Shown here: in pieces, positions 12,837-24,213 of the stretch | Layout: the number at the start of each line of letters is the position of its first letter | Numbering within the stretch: the first letter of the stretch is position 1 | DNA from: Lates calcarifer | Taxonomy: Eukaryota > Chordata > Actinopteri > Centropomidae | Reading direction: 5' to 3' | Length of the DNA: 64,000 nt | NCBI RefSeq assembly: GCF_001640805.2 | Contig: NC_066842.1 | Coordinates: forward strand, 27,485,791-27,549,790 | The notes under the pieces: model-generated | Seen by the model: the letters and a program-made list of their open reading frames with translations, nothing else | Databases searched by the model: none | What the model was told of the DNA's origin: nothing | Position numbers and translations under genes: made by a program

Positions 12837-13325
12837 TTACAAATAAATTAATATTTTCTGTAAAAGTGTGTCGAGACTAAAAAACAGCAGTAGTAAAAAT
12901 GAAAATTTTGCACATTCAAACAGCTGTTTTAAAACCGTTTGAATTTTCTCTCTGTCAGAAGGTTCCAAAAATATGTAAAATGCCAGCTGACTGATGAGAG
13001 GGTTGTATTTCAGAATGGTTAGTAGGCTGACTCATTCCACCAGAATGAATAAAATACACTTTTCACAGAAAAATGCTCCCTTGGGTTGCAGTGTTACATA
13101 ATCAGCAATGTGTGAGCTTCCATGGATTCCAAGATGTTTTACACTCTCAATATGTCCAACTCTGAAGTATTATTACTATTATGACCATTTTGGGTCAGAA
13201 TAGTTGAGGCCCACGACAACTGGGCTGTCACAGTGTGGAGATCCCTCTGGGCCTGCTGAGGGTCGTCCTCCATTATTTGACCTAATGAGGGTTGCTTTCA
13301 CTGTCTTAGTTATGTCAGTGTTGAT

Positions 13326-13875
13326 TAGGGATAGACCAATTATCAGCCAGGACAATTATCAGTGCCGATATTCAGAATTTTGACGCATATCGGCATCTGC
13401 CTTTTTTTTTAATCCGATAAGAGATCAATTTAAAACTGTGTTATTTTGGCTCTGATGCAGCCGCACCTCTCTGTCTGCAGTCACTACTCTGTCTCCAGCA
13501 TTGTCCCATCCACAGCACCATCTGATTGGTTACACGCAGAGCCACGGCATGGGTAACAGCAGTGAAAGCTGGATGTACAGTGCTCACACACGCTGAACAA
13601 CTCTGCTTTTTGCACCACAGTCTGGTGCTTCTCAATTGGGACTACTAATTGATTTAAGACTCACATTTCTGTGCAAATTTTATTTAACTTTGTTTTTACT
13701 ATTTCAGAAAGCTATTTATTTATTTATTTATTTGTGTATTTATACAAAATTTTAGTTAACTTTATAAGAGATGCTGCTGACCCTGGGAAAGCTGTTTAAT
13801 AAACATATGCTTAAAGGCATTTAAACAAAGTTAAGTGTAGGAGTTTGTATTATTCAAAATATCGGTCTATCTCTA
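13326..13875. mobile_element. hAT-like MITE, 550 bp
   Basis: The left end TAGGGATAGACCAATTAT and the right end, read in reverse complement as TAGAGATAGACCGATAT, form imperfect terminal inverted repeats. The flanks are 8-mers gtgttgat (13318-13325) and gctttgat (13876-13883), which agree at 6 of 8 positions, the length expected for hAT target-site duplications. There is no transposase frame; the interior is AT-rich with an ATTT tandem tract near 13715-13745. It ends 125 bp before the next ntrk3 exon. Confidence 0.65.
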
Positions 13876-14000
13876 GCTTTGATATGTTGTACCTGTGTAG
13901 CTCTGACATGACAAACATGCTTTGTTCCTCTGGTGAGTAGTTTGAGTGGGATGAGATTTTGCTAATACTGTCAGTGCTCTTTCTTTCTCTTTCTCTCCAG

Positions 14001-14155
14001 CCATTTAGAGGAGGTGGAGTTTGCCTGTGGCTGTGAGATCCGCTGGCTGCAGCTATGGCAACAGAGAGGAGAGGCGGGTCTAAGCAGCCAACAGTTATAC
14101 TGTTATGATGGCTTCAGGAAGATACTGTTGCAGAACATGAACATTAGCAGTTGTG
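14001..14155 (+). CDS. ntrk3: ntrk3 exon: LRR C-terminal cap (LRRCT)
   Basis: The exon follows ttctctccag and ends before gtaag. One base completes a codon from the missing upstream exon. Then come 51 codons and one base carried on. It encodes the C-terminal cap of the leucine-rich repeat domain with the four-cysteine pattern: ACGC (two Cys), LYC, and ISSC at the end. The core EIRWLQLWQQRGEAGL aligns with the TrkC LRRCT. NIS near the end is a glycosylation sequon. The first residues (HLEEVEF) differ from the NFFN-type sequence I recall for mammalian TrkC. LRR/LRRCT modules form the membrane-distal half of the receptor ectodomain. The preceding intron is at least 14 kb. Confidence 0.9.
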
Positions 14156-14404
14156 GTAAGTTTAGGGTGTGAACATTAGCACATTGGCATACACATCTTA
14201 CATACATACTTTGAACTTTATGCTCAGGAACTCTGACCTCTGATACAAATTTCTATCTATCTAATCAATTACAGCTGTTTAAATGATAGAGCTGAGGTTG
14301 TGAAACAACTGGACCAGTTTTTGTGGAAACACTGTCTTTAAAAGTTAAAAATTATTCCATCTAATCCTGGCATTATACTTTCTCTTGTGTTCTCTCTCTC
14401 ACAG

Positions 14405-14547
14405 ACTTGCCTGATATCAGTGTCAGTCACAGCAACCTCACAGTCATAGAGGGTGATCGAGTAACAGCGATTTGCAACGGCTCTGGATCCCCATTACCTG
14501 AGGTGGACTGGCCTGTCAACGGCTTGCACTCCATCAATGCACAAGAG
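14405..14547 (+). CDS. ntrk3: ntrk3 exon: first Ig-C2 domain, N-terminal half
   Basis: The acceptor is tctctcacag and the donor GAG|gtagag. Two bases complete an Asp codon, then come 47 codons, ending in phase 0. The product starts DLPDISVSHSNLTV and contains AICNGSGSPLPEVDW, where the Cys and Trp are the canonical B-strand cysteine and C-strand tryptophan of an Ig-C2 fold. Sequons NLT and NGS suggest glycosylation. It is separated from the LRRCT exon by only 249 bp. The open frame continues into the intron for a few codons, so the exon end rests on the splice donor and on the phase match to the next exon. Confidence 0.93.
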
Positions 14548-15265
14548 GTAGAGAGGATACACACACGTAATATGAAAACACACAAGCGCTAGACTTGTGA
14601 GCGTTGCCACAAGATGCCATCAGTTGCCTCATAAATAATTAATGTGTCTGTTGGCATCAATCATTGACATGTTTTGCAGTGGAAACAAACCACTGTACAG
14701 CAGTTGAGTTTTCCACAGAGTGGAAGTGTTGAAGTCTTATTTTATTGATTAGGTGTAGTTAGTTAGACAAGATGGTGAAATAGCAGTTTTTTCTGAAAGC
14801 AAGTGTTGTAAATGGATTGTGTGATTTCAAACTGGCTACTTGTGGCATGAGTACATGGATTATGTTCATGAATTCCACTCTGTTGCAAAACTTTCTTGAC
14901 TTCCATAGTGCTAGCCTCTGCAAAGTTGAGGGCACTTCACAGTTTAATACAAGCCTCACTGAAGAAATAGTGTTCACACCAAATCGTAATAACATAAGGG
15001 TTTCTTCCCCTTCCCCATTTGGCCAGCACTGTGTGAATGCAGCATAATGCTGATATTGACACCTTTGCTTACCTTTGCTAGATGAGCATGCTGGCTAGTT
15101 AGCTAGCTACAATGTACACTTCTTCCTTTCCTTTCATGAACCGGCTCCCACACTACAATCCTGCCTGACATGTTCGGTCATTATTTGCTCATGTTCATTT
15201 TCATATGATATTATTGTACTTTAATTGTTATTTAAAATTATTATATCATCCTGCTCTCCCTCCAG
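14548..15265. other. Intron, 718 bp, nothing recognised
   Basis: Ordinary intronic sequence between the two exons of the first Ig-C2 domain. No repeat family was recognised, and the short open frames are unsupported. Confidence 0.6.
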
Positions 15266-15410
15266 GCCAGAGTCTACGACAACAACACCATCCACTCCAT
15301 CAAAATAACATTGGTCAATGTGAGCAGAGATGACAACAACTTCTTGCTAACCTGCACTGCCACCAACATAGTGGGCATGACCAATGCTTCTGTCCAGCTG
15401 ACTGTTCACT
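15266..15410 (+). CDS. ntrk3: ntrk3 exon: first Ig-C2 domain, C-terminal half
   Basis: The acceptor is ctccctccag and the donor CACT|gtaagt. It starts in phase 0 and gives 48 codons plus one base. The sequence ARVYDNNTIHSIKITLVNVS leads into FLLTCTATNIVG, whose Cys pairs with the Cys of the preceding exon, and then NASVQLTVH. Sequons NNT, NVS and NAS are present. The pattern LVNV...LTC.A.N.VGM.NASV.LTV matches the TrkC first Ig domain closely. A 7.2-kb intron follows. Confidence 0.93.
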
Positions 15411-18254
15411 GTAAGTACACACACTCACATACAATCACACACATATTCATATTTGGTAAACACATACACACGAGTCCTCTTCTATTGGTTGGCTGTTACA
15501 TTTTCCATTTAATGGTGACTCTAGTGTTTTCATAGTATTAAACAGGGCCATCCATCATCATTACAACCCATACACATCTGACCTACATGGAGAGAGAGAG
15601 TGTGTGTGTGCATGCTTGCAAGGGTGTGGTGTATTTGTGAATGTCTTGTCATACGCAAAGGCTTCATAAATTTTCCTGTCACACAGCGATTAAAAAGGCC
15701 ACAACAGCATCACATCTACAGTATATCATACAGATGCAAATACAAATGCATGCTTCAGCTGTTGAACCCATAGTTCTGATTTTATATGAAATAATTTGTT
15801 ATTTGTGACAATTATGGAGACCAAGAACTGCCCAAATCCAACAACCTTAACACTAATTAGCTTGACTTCAGTAGCTTGACATTGCCATTATATTTGGCTA
15901 TATGAGAACCTTTTTTGCCGACTTAACATACATGTTTATTGAAATCACATATTTGCATTTCTGTGAAAAGCTGTTGTGTTTTTTTCATTGTCAACAAATT
16001 CCAAGAAAAGACCAAAATTTAACATGTTAGTCCATTGATTGGTTCCCACTGAAGACATAATTCTTTAAAAAAAGCTCACAAATATATAACTATTTTTTGA
16101 AAAGTCAGTAATTTCAGCAGGTCACTGTGGTTTTGATCAAGAACAAGAGGAAACAGTGCATTTGTTGAGGACTACTTTTATCTGTGGATTAATTCACTGT
16201 TGGTGCTCTGGTGATTATTTGTGGCAGCAGGACGGTGTATGTTGGACTGAGTCAAAATAAACTACAGTATGTGTTCATGGTAATGAAGGAACATGTCACC
16301 TAGTGTGTCTCACTGATGTGTTAATAGTTTCTGGACAACAACAGAGCTTTATGGAACAGAGGGATATATCAGGCTTTGGTACACATACTTGCTTGTTCAT
16401 AGATGCTGGTTTCAGTCCGTTCATGGAATTTGTTGAGAACAAGAAAAAAAAAATATTGATAATCCTACAATATTGTAATAGTACCATAGTTCCATATTAT
16501 TCTAAATGTACAAAGCGCTTTACAATGGAATGTGTTGAGTTACTTTCATACTCATGTAGCCCTCTTGGTTGCTCCAGCAACAGCATACACATCCTTTTCA
16601 GCCAAAATGGCATGCACCTTACTATAGATTTTATTCATGTTTAAAAATATCAGTAACATACACAATTCCAGCTGATGAGCTCTCTGTGTAATGTAACAAA
16701 CTTTTAATTTTATTCTTCCAGACTGTAGTACATCACAGCTGCAGTGGAATTAGCAATTCACCACAAATGATGGCATGATTATTACACAATACACCGGTAG
16801 AAATGATCTAAAGAGACAGTCATTTGTTTAGCAATGCATCTAATCATTAGGTAAAATATGGCCTGAGCCAACTGAGATGGTTCCAACAGAATATATAATT
16901 AATCTAGGCAAATATTATACTATATACAGTGCACCATGTTCATGAGCAGTGGATTGTGTAGTTGTATGTTGCAAAAATCTATTCAGTTTTTTGATTTACT
17001 CAGTTTAGAGATGTGTCCAATATGTACAGATATGATTGTGTAAAATATTTTTGAAAGAATACAGCATCCCTGTCATACTGCTCTGCAAGCCTGTGCATGA
17101 CAATGTAACACACTGATGGATGCACATCTATTTTCAGTGCGAGCTCTACCCGCACATCACACATATATCTCTCTACACCTAGAGGCTTGAATTTAAAAAC
17201 ACTAGGGCTCTGAGGAAACTATTTTAAGCTGATCTGTACCGGAACTTAATTTTGTGGGTAAGCAATGTGGGGCAAAATTATGCACACTACCTTCAACTGC
17301 AGTCATAGGCTCACTACATTTGATTATTGAACTTCCCTCTTATGAAGTAGTGACAACTATTTAAAGCTTGGATGGTGTAAGTGGCATGACTAGTAGCAAA
17401 TGACCCATATTACAACATGCTCATCATATTGGCATTCATGCATCTGGACACAATTGCATTGCTTATTGTTTCATGAGAGGTGTAGTGAGCTCACGGGGCA
17501 TGTGGAGACTGCAGTTCTAATGTAAGTGCTACTTCTCACTAATCTTATTTCTATGTGCAGTGTCCTTGCTACTTCTTGAAAGCACACTAATTGTGCATCA
17601 TTGCTACAGGTGTTGGCCGGAGTTTTGGGGAGCCCTTTAGCAGCATGCAAGGCTCCAAAAAGCGGAAAATGTTGCAGTCCTGTTACATGTTCCTTTCTGT
17701 CTCCCCAGGCCAATGGCACATAATTTCACCTATTCACTCCCTGCACTGAGAACAATGTATTAAAACTTCTGACTGGTAACAGTACAATATGTGTGCTTGA
17801 TCCCATTCCCACCAACCTCCTACAGGCCATAACTCACGCCATTAACTGCTAATCTTTTTGACTGTTAGTTGGGCAAAATCAGCTATTTGAATATGTCAGC
17901 AAGTGCTTTGAAAAATGGGACAGGCATTTTTTGACATTTTATGAAGCAGTTTATCATCAAACATAACTTAATTTAGAAATATGATATAGAAGTATGAGTC
18001 AATAAACTATATGCTTGTATATATAAACTGTTATCTTATTGTATTATTATTCATTCAGTGAATGAATGATATCAAGGACACCATAGAGCAGATGATTTTA
18101 GAACACAACAAATACTTACCATTTAAGTGTAGTTGGCCCATGTGTACTGTAGACTCAGTGCTAGAGATGCTCTTTTCATACAATAGTGGCAAGATAAAAT
18201 TAATAGATAAAAAAGAACTGTTGTGGGTCTCAATGCAGTTGCATTACCCACATA
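15411..18254. other. Intron, first part of 7.2 kb, no gene
   Basis: No exon was seen. There is a short GA/TG-rich tract near 15591-15612 and A-rich tracts near 16440. The 113-codon frame at 16303-16644 has no family resemblance and is judged to be chance. Confidence 0.5.
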
Positions 18255-19867
18255 CAGTGGTGGAATTTTTTTTTTTTCGGACACCCTTAAAATTTTACAC
18301 AATCTCAAATGTTATCATGAAATATTTGTGTTTCAAAAGGTGTGGCTGCATTAGACAGACACAAACAAATACAAATGATATTTTTCTGTTTATTGTTTAC
18401 AAAAAAAACTAAAAAAACTAAATTCTTGACAGTTTCAATATGTCAGTTCTCAACATTGTCGGTATCAAAGTCAACAAATATCAGAGAATGTGTTCAAAAC
18501 TGAACAAAAAACCATCACATCATCAAATTAATATGTAGTAGTCCTGCCATTAGCATGCAGTAGAGCTCTAATCCTGGCTGGCATGTACCCCACAAGCCTT
18601 TCACACTGTTGAGGGGTAATCCTGTCCCATTCTTCTTGAATTACTGCTTTTAACTCTTCTAAATTCTTTGGTCACGCTTCGAAACAGACCTTTTGATAAT
18701 CTACCACAGATTTTCAATGGGGCTCATTTCTGGGGATTGAGCTGGCCACTCTTAAGACCTGGATACAGTGCTCCTGCAGTCAAGTTCTACTGGCCCTGGA
18801 TGTGTGGCAAGGGGCATTATCTTGTTGAAACATCCAGTTCTGACCTCAACAGAACAGTGCACATGCAGGAGGGAGCTTGTGAGTTTCGAGAATGGCACAA
18901 TACTTGGTAGAGTTCAGTGTGCCATCACAGACAGTGAGATGACCAACACCAGCAGCACTCATGCATCCCCAAACCATGATACTGCCTCCACCATGCTTGA
19001 CAGTAGGTACTGTACATGCTGGAGATAATGCTTCGCCTGGCCTTCTGTGTACCCTCACATTATCAGGAGGAGGATAAAGCTGGAAACTGGACTCATCTGA
19101 CCACAGAATCTTCTTCTAATTCCTGGCTGTCCAGTTCTTGTGTGCTTGGGCCCAACGACGTCGGGCTAACCTCTGTCTCTCATTGATCAGGGGCTTCTTG
19201 ACAGCCTTGTAGGACCTTAAGCCATGATCTAAAAGTTGGCCACGTACAGTGCGGGTGGAACACTGGACACCAGTTTGGTTTGACCACTGCTGTTGAAGTG
19301 ATGATGTGATGTCATTCTGTGGTTTTCCCTGCACATGCGGATCAAGATGCTGTCATTTCTTGCTGAAGAAACCCTTGTACGCCCAGATCTTGGTTTGTCT
19401 TCCAAGCTGTTGGTTCATCTGAGTGTATCCAACTGCTGAAGGACTGCATCTGCACTTCCTGGCTATCTAGCGGCAGCTGTACCCTTCCTGGCTGAGAATC
19501 TGTATCTTCAGGTGTGTTTCCTGCATTAGGTTCCTTGTTTTAACCATTTTTGTCTCTGAAGAACTTTCAAATGTTCTGGCTTCATATAGGCACGAAGCAC
19601 GGCAACAAAAATTGTGTCTTAATAAAAAGCACGGCCTTCATTAGTGGATCACTGGTACCAAAATGACCCAATACTCAAAATTTCTTATGTTTTTTTATGG
19701 AATAATAATCAATTTTAGTTTTTTAGTTTTTAATGGCTTTTTTAGGATTTGTTTAGTGTTTTGGCTGTGACTGTACTAAAAGAAATTGCACTTGAAGACC
19801 TAAAAGTGATTCTTAATACAATATTTCACAAATGCATGGGGTGTCCAAAAACTTTTTTCCACCACTG
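18255..19867 (-). mobile_element. Tc1-like transposon, copy 1 (1613 bp, full length, inactive)
   Basis: It is bounded by TA dinucleotides (18253-18254, 19868-19869), the Tc1/mariner target duplication. The ends are CAGTGGTGGA and TCCACCACTG, followed inward by near-complementary sequence giving inverted repeats of about 28 bp; a T run has expanded in the left end. It contains a minus-strand transposase relic. It is antisense to ntrk3, in the intron between the first and second Ig domains. A near-identical second copy lies at 25965-27550. Confidence 0.92.
18528..19547 (-). pseudogene. Tc1-type transposase pseudogene (copy 1)
   Basis: The frame runs from ATG (19545-19547, MVKTRNLMQET) to TAA (18528-18530), about 340 codons, the usual Tc1 length. 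An N-terminal helix-turn-helix region (SQEGYSCR, then IARK) is followed by the catalytic part with KKILWSDES (first Asp), HGGGSIMVWGC, and FQQDNAPCHT (second Asp). It is broken by an in-frame TAG between SCR and IARK, by a TGA just before GQNWMFQQDN, by a further stop before KKILW, and by frameshifting deletions. The SPxxxPxEN acidic site is itself disrupted. It would normally cut and paste the element by a DD34E mechanism; here it cannot. Confidence 0.9.
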
Positions 19868-20593
19868 TATATGGATGGTTGTTACACAGCCTGGTTCAGT
19901 CTGGAACAAAGAGTAGGTTTGACACTTAAAAGGGAGAGCCCACACACAGAAACATAAGGAATGTTTCCAAGTGTGGAAACTTCAAACTGAGGTGGAAAGG
20001 TTGGTGTATTGATAAAAACAAAATGCAACAAAGTGCAATGGACACAGACCTAGCAAAAAAATCATGACGTATGTGAAGCCTGTGTTTTGAACATCCATTA
20101 AACTACCAAAAAATAGCAGCAGACAGAGACATCAGATCTGTGTGGAGCAATGAGGAGACTGTAACATTGCTCAAATAGATTCATGAAACAAACAGAATGT
20201 CAGATTTCCATTATGTTTTCTACACTGTTTTCCACTGTTTGAGGTTTGACAAATAATGTCATCTTGTCGCACCCTCTGTCGCAGTGCTATGATGGCACTG
20301 ATGGAGAATTAGTTCTTCCAGCTGTTTACAAATTCAACATGACGATCAAATTCACATGAATGCAGTGAATGGAAATGTGAATTGTTTGCTTTTTCAGTTT
20401 CAAAATTCACTTAATTCACTTAAAATTTGTGCTACATTTGAATGGAAACCCACAGGCATGTAGCAGCGACTGCCCTTTCCTATGACCCTTCCAGGTCTCT
20501 TTGAGCAAAAATGTGAAGGAGAACTGGGCTTTTGGTCTTACTTCATATAATTACATTGTTGATGTAATTGATGTGCATTTGATTTGTTGATGT

Positions 20594-20810
20594 ACAGTAC
20601 TGTGCAAAAGTTTTAGGCATTTTTTTTACTCTGATCAGTAGTATCAGGGAGGTGTCTGATCAGTCCCAGATTTATCTGCAGCAGGACAATGAGTCCAATC
20701 ACACAGTCAGCATCTTAAAGAACTGTTCTCAGAGACAAGAAGAACAAGGAGTCCTGCAACAAAGCTCTGATGTCAACATCAGAGTCAGCCTGAAACTGAC
20801 ACAGTACTGT
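20594..20810 (+). mobile_element. Tc1-like transposon fragment, second family
   Basis: It starts with the terminal-repeat-like cagtactgtgcaaaagtttt and continues aggca, a motif familiar from fish Tc1-like elements. It then jumps to a transposase piece reading YLQQDNESNHTVSILKNC followed by EEQGVL, where QQDN carries the second catalytic Asp. The part between the terminal repeat and QQDN, including the HTH and first Asp, is deleted. No 3' end was recognised. Confidence 0.7.
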
Positions 20811-20970
20811 ATCTTTATCACTGCTGTTATTGTGGTGTTTTCCCGAAAAGTTGCCTTCTCTTATTATTTGTCTGTTTTGAAAGTATGACTCTCTTTGTTT
20901 GTCAGTGCTGTTGTCTCTGTCTTTGCCTTTGTCTTTGTCTTTGCTGTTCATATCATTTTAAGGGACTTCA

Positions 20971-20991
20971 CAGCAGCAGCAGCAGCAGCAG
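20971..20991. repeat. (CAG)7 trinucleotide repeat
   Basis: Seven uninterrupted CAG units in an intron. Confidence 0.9.
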
Positions 20992-21949
20992 CTCAGGAAC
21001 GATGCTCCTGTGCTACATCCTCACTGCTTCTCTGAGTGTGCTCCTCCTGCATTAGCGCCATATATCAACCCACTCAAACACTGACCATGCCATTGTAGTT
21101 TTTCAGACGTGAAAGCAGACAACTAGCTGCTGTAGTTACATCCCATTCATCCATGTCTTGGGCTTGCAGCCAATATTGTACTGCTTATTGATTCAGCAGA
21201 AAACAGTGAGCCATTCTGTAGTAAGTCACTTCAACAGAGGTAGACTTGTGTGTGCTTTACAAAAAGGCCTTACTGCATGCAGTTGAAAACAAATTGTGAT
21301 GAATTACTGACAATATCACAGTGAGTTGATGCCATTTTCATAATACGGCAAATACAGGACAGGCATTCAGGGTTTTTCATGTATGTGATTACATGTTGCA
21401 AACAGAGCTGAGTGGCAGAGTTTGTTTTTATGTTCTCTGGCAAAACCAAATGCAAGAAGATAAACGGGGTGCAAACATTAATGCAGACAAACCTACTTAA
21501 ATGGGTAGTACAGCAGAAAATGGCACTGCTGAAAATGGTGAAACTGAACCAGAACAGTAAAGCTGTGGACTGTAAAACCAAACAATGAGGTCAAAGATGC
21601 TATAAAGCTCTGTAGATGTGTGAGGAACTGCAGAGTTGGTGATCATTTTCTGTGGGTTTGTCTGTATTAGTCACATCTTTCACATTACGCATTGTCCTTT
21701 GATCCTTCATCATAAATATATTCTTCTTTCAGAACACTAAAGTTGTCATACTGTGTGAGACTTAAAATAAGAAGCATGGGTTTGTTGGAACCAAATCTTA
21801 CACTTATATTTTTGATAGACATTTTTTATTCAAAGCAAGCGAGAGACAACATTAAAGCATCAGTGCAGTAGGAGACCTTGAAGTTGGAACTAAGTGCAAA
21901 GAGATCAAGTAAAGAAGTACAAGTTTAAATGGCTGTTTGAGGGTTATAA

Positions 21950-22103
21950 AGTTGGTTTTAGAGTTAGGGTCAGAATTAGGTGTAGGTAAGGAGTAGGGTC
22001 AAGGTAGGTGTCAGGGATAGACTTGTGATTTTTAAGGTTAGGGTAAGGGGCTAAGGAATGCATTATGTTAATCACTGGTCCCCACAAAGATAAGTGTACA
22101 AAG

Positions 22104-22135
<32 letters not shown>
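21950..22135. repeat. Fish interspersed repeat with ggttaggg words plus (TG)n
   Basis: Degenerate gttaggg/gtaggt words are followed by gctaaggaatgcattatgtt, tggtccccacaaagataagt and a (TG)15 tract (about 22105-22135). The order matches a dispersed repeat familiar from fish introns. The telomere-like words are too degenerate to be an interstitial telomere. Confidence 0.6.
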
Positions 22136-22139
<4 letters not shown>

Positions 22140-22597
22140 TTCATTTGTGGTGGAATGACTAATAAGTGCGATCCTCTTTCTCTGGTGCTGGTTTGAATTT
22201 CTCACAGTCAGCTGTGGTAAGACGATGACACTGTTGCAGCAAACAGCAAATTGTGTTTGCAGTCAGACACACTTTTGTCAGTCAACAGAGAGAAATACGA
22301 GAACAGGAGCACACACACTCACACACTTCAAATCGATTGGAACAGATTGTGATGAGACCAGCATATTAAAATGATAATCGAGGTGTCTCTCCTTTATGTC
22401 TCTGTACTTTCTCTCCTCTGGTCCTTTAATGTACTGCACCAGTACACCAAATGTAATGACAGACAATATTAGCTTCACTATACTGCAAACACATATTGAC
22501 GAGTGTAAAAAAATAATATCTTTTACTGTCTTCCTGTGTTTCAATTACAAAATGAAACCGTGTTCATGTGTCCCTCTGTTCTCTTTTGTCTCTTCAG

Positions 22598-22710
22598 TTC
22601 CTCCCTCTATTGTGAAGCTGAGGGAGCCAGAACGCCGACATGACACATGCATAGAGTTCACTGTTAGAGGTTCTCCCCACCCGACCTTACGATGGTTCTA
22701 CAGAGAAAAG
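22598..22710 (+). CDS. ntrk3: ntrk3 exon: second Ig-C2 domain, N-terminal part
   Basis: The acceptor is tctcttcag. Two bases complete a Phe codon and 37 codons follow, ending in phase 0 at AAG|gtgcct. The product FPPSIVKLREPERR..CIEF, then VRGSPHPTLRWFYREK, carries the first Cys and the core Trp of the membrane-proximal Ig domain. In Trk receptors this domain binds the neurotrophin. The donor gtgcct is weak (no A at +3, no G at +5). Reading through it stays open for about 26 codons into a TG repeat, so the exon end rests on the donor and on phase match to the next exon. Confidence 0.9.
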
Positions 22711-22723
22711 GTGCCTTTGATTC

Positions 22724-22728
<5 letters not shown>

Positions 22729-22758
<30 letters not shown>
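22729..22758. repeat. (TG)15 microsatellite within a 138-bp intron
   Basis: An uninterrupted TG tract starts 19 bp downstream of the 5' splice site and takes up over a fifth of the intron at 22711-22848. Confidence 0.95.
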
Positions 22759-22762
<4 letters not shown>

Positions 22763-22848
22763 GTCACATTTACATATGTATTAGGTCTTGACCTGGGTTT
22801 CATGATAGGATGTCTCTGTTTGTTGCTCTTCTGTCACTCCCCACACAG

Positions 22849-23032
22849 GAAATTTCCCACACTGAGTATGTGCGTCCTGATATGGATATTTACCAGGACT
22901 ACATAGAGGGCTGCTTAACCTTCAAAAACCCAACACACCACAACAATGGCAACTACACTTTGGAGGCCACCAACTATCTGGGTGTAGCCACCAGTACTGT
23001 GTATGGGCATTTCCTCGACAAGCCCTTTGATG
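22849..23032 (+). CDS. ntrk3: ntrk3 exon: second Ig-C2 domain, C-terminal part
   Basis: The acceptor is ccccacacag and the donor GATG|gtaagt. It starts in phase 0 and gives 61 codons plus one base. EISHTEYVRP leads to IEGCLTFKNPTHHNNGNYTL, with the second domain cysteine and the NPTHxNNGxYTL signature conserved in all Trk receptors; NYT is a glycosylation sequon. It ends YGHFLDKPFD. The GHFL.(K/E)PF ending identifies TrkC. Together with the previous exon it builds the neurotrophin-3-binding module. Confidence 0.95.
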
Positions 23033-24213
23033 GTAAGTGTGGAATCTCTGGTGCATGCTGAGGCCATGGCATAGTATCTAAATTACTTTATCTATAGTGA
23101 TTCCTCTCAAATGAAACAATCAAAAATGTACAAGTCTTCTAACATACCACAGCAGGAGATGAGGGTTTGTGTTTGACCTGTGTACAGTTGGTTGTGAAAC
23201 ATAACATCACTGTAGTGTGAAACAGTCCTATCATAGTGATTCTGAGGATGTTCTATAAACTAGTATTTATTAACTGTTTAGATATATGTAAGGTTTACAT
23301 GCAGTTGCCATAAAAAGTACCAATCTCCACCATCCCATCAGATTCTGTCATATTTCATTCTGTTAGAACATGGGACCATGAGGCATTTTACTGACATATC
23401 AAAGAAAAGAAAAATGTGATCACATGTCTTTTCACCACCTCATTTTGACCAGATTTGAAGTCACTGTCTCCTTAAAACACATTCTTAAAAAAAGTGCGGT
23501 TAATATTCTCCTTAATATTCTCCACTTTAAAATATTATTTTTTTTATATTTATACATTTTGTTTAATAAGTTTATTGAACAAAACCTAGACCATTGCAGC
23601 TTATTCTACAGGTATATTTGTACCATCCTCACAGGTCTCCTGTCTCACTATTCCTCTGTTTTCTGAGCAGTTAACACTCTGACAGAGGAGGTCATATGCA
23701 TACAGTAGATACTGTAGAAATAATTGTTTAAAAATAATGTCATTGAATCTAATCTGGGGCTTAGGCTGCTCTGGTCCACCCTCAGGTTGACACAGTGTCA
23801 CAGCACTCTGTTCCCACAGGAATCAGATTCTCCCTGTGATGTCAGCCTCTTATCAGCAGCACTCTGACTGTGCACCAGATGATGTGGTGAAATAAAGCTT
23901 ATATTTAGTCTAAGTGTAAATGAGATGTAGAGAATAAAGAATGTCTATATTTAAACAAGAGGTGATGATCTCGTTAATGGTGCTACTTGTTGTGTTTTGC
24001 TCTTTTCACACCTCACACCCATGCTCTGTTTCTGGTTTTACACATGCTTCTCTTTAACAATCTTCTAGCTTCTCACCATTTCAATTTTCACCCCTTACTA
24101 TTCCTTTTTTCATACACACTCAAATATGTATGTGGTCCGCTTTTCCTTTTCTGTTCCGTATATTTTACACTATCTTTTCTGTCTTTCCCTTTCGTCCCTT
24201 TCCTCTCTCACAG
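23033..24213. other. Intron, 1181 bp, nothing recognised
   Basis: AT-rich intron without a named repeat. The last 200 bp are pyrimidine-rich and lead into the microexon acceptor. Confidence 0.6.

Noticed and set aside
1..14000. Search for the missing ntrk3 LRR exons
   Set aside because: No block with a leucine-rich pattern and correct splice phases was seen; they are taken to lie upstream of the window.
16303..16644. Plus-strand 113-codon frame
   Set aside because: Interrupted by low-complexity A-rich sequence, overlaps an opposite-strand frame, and has no similarity that I recognise.
21950..22060. Telomere-like ggttaggg words
   Set aside because: Only degenerate, irregular words inside a known dispersed fish repeat; not an interstitial telomeric array.
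22711..22791. Possible extension of the second Ig exon through the TG repeat
   Set aside because: It would add a Val/Cys repeat and a stop in the middle of an Ig domain. Splicing at 22710 restores the expected TrkC sequence with perfect phase.
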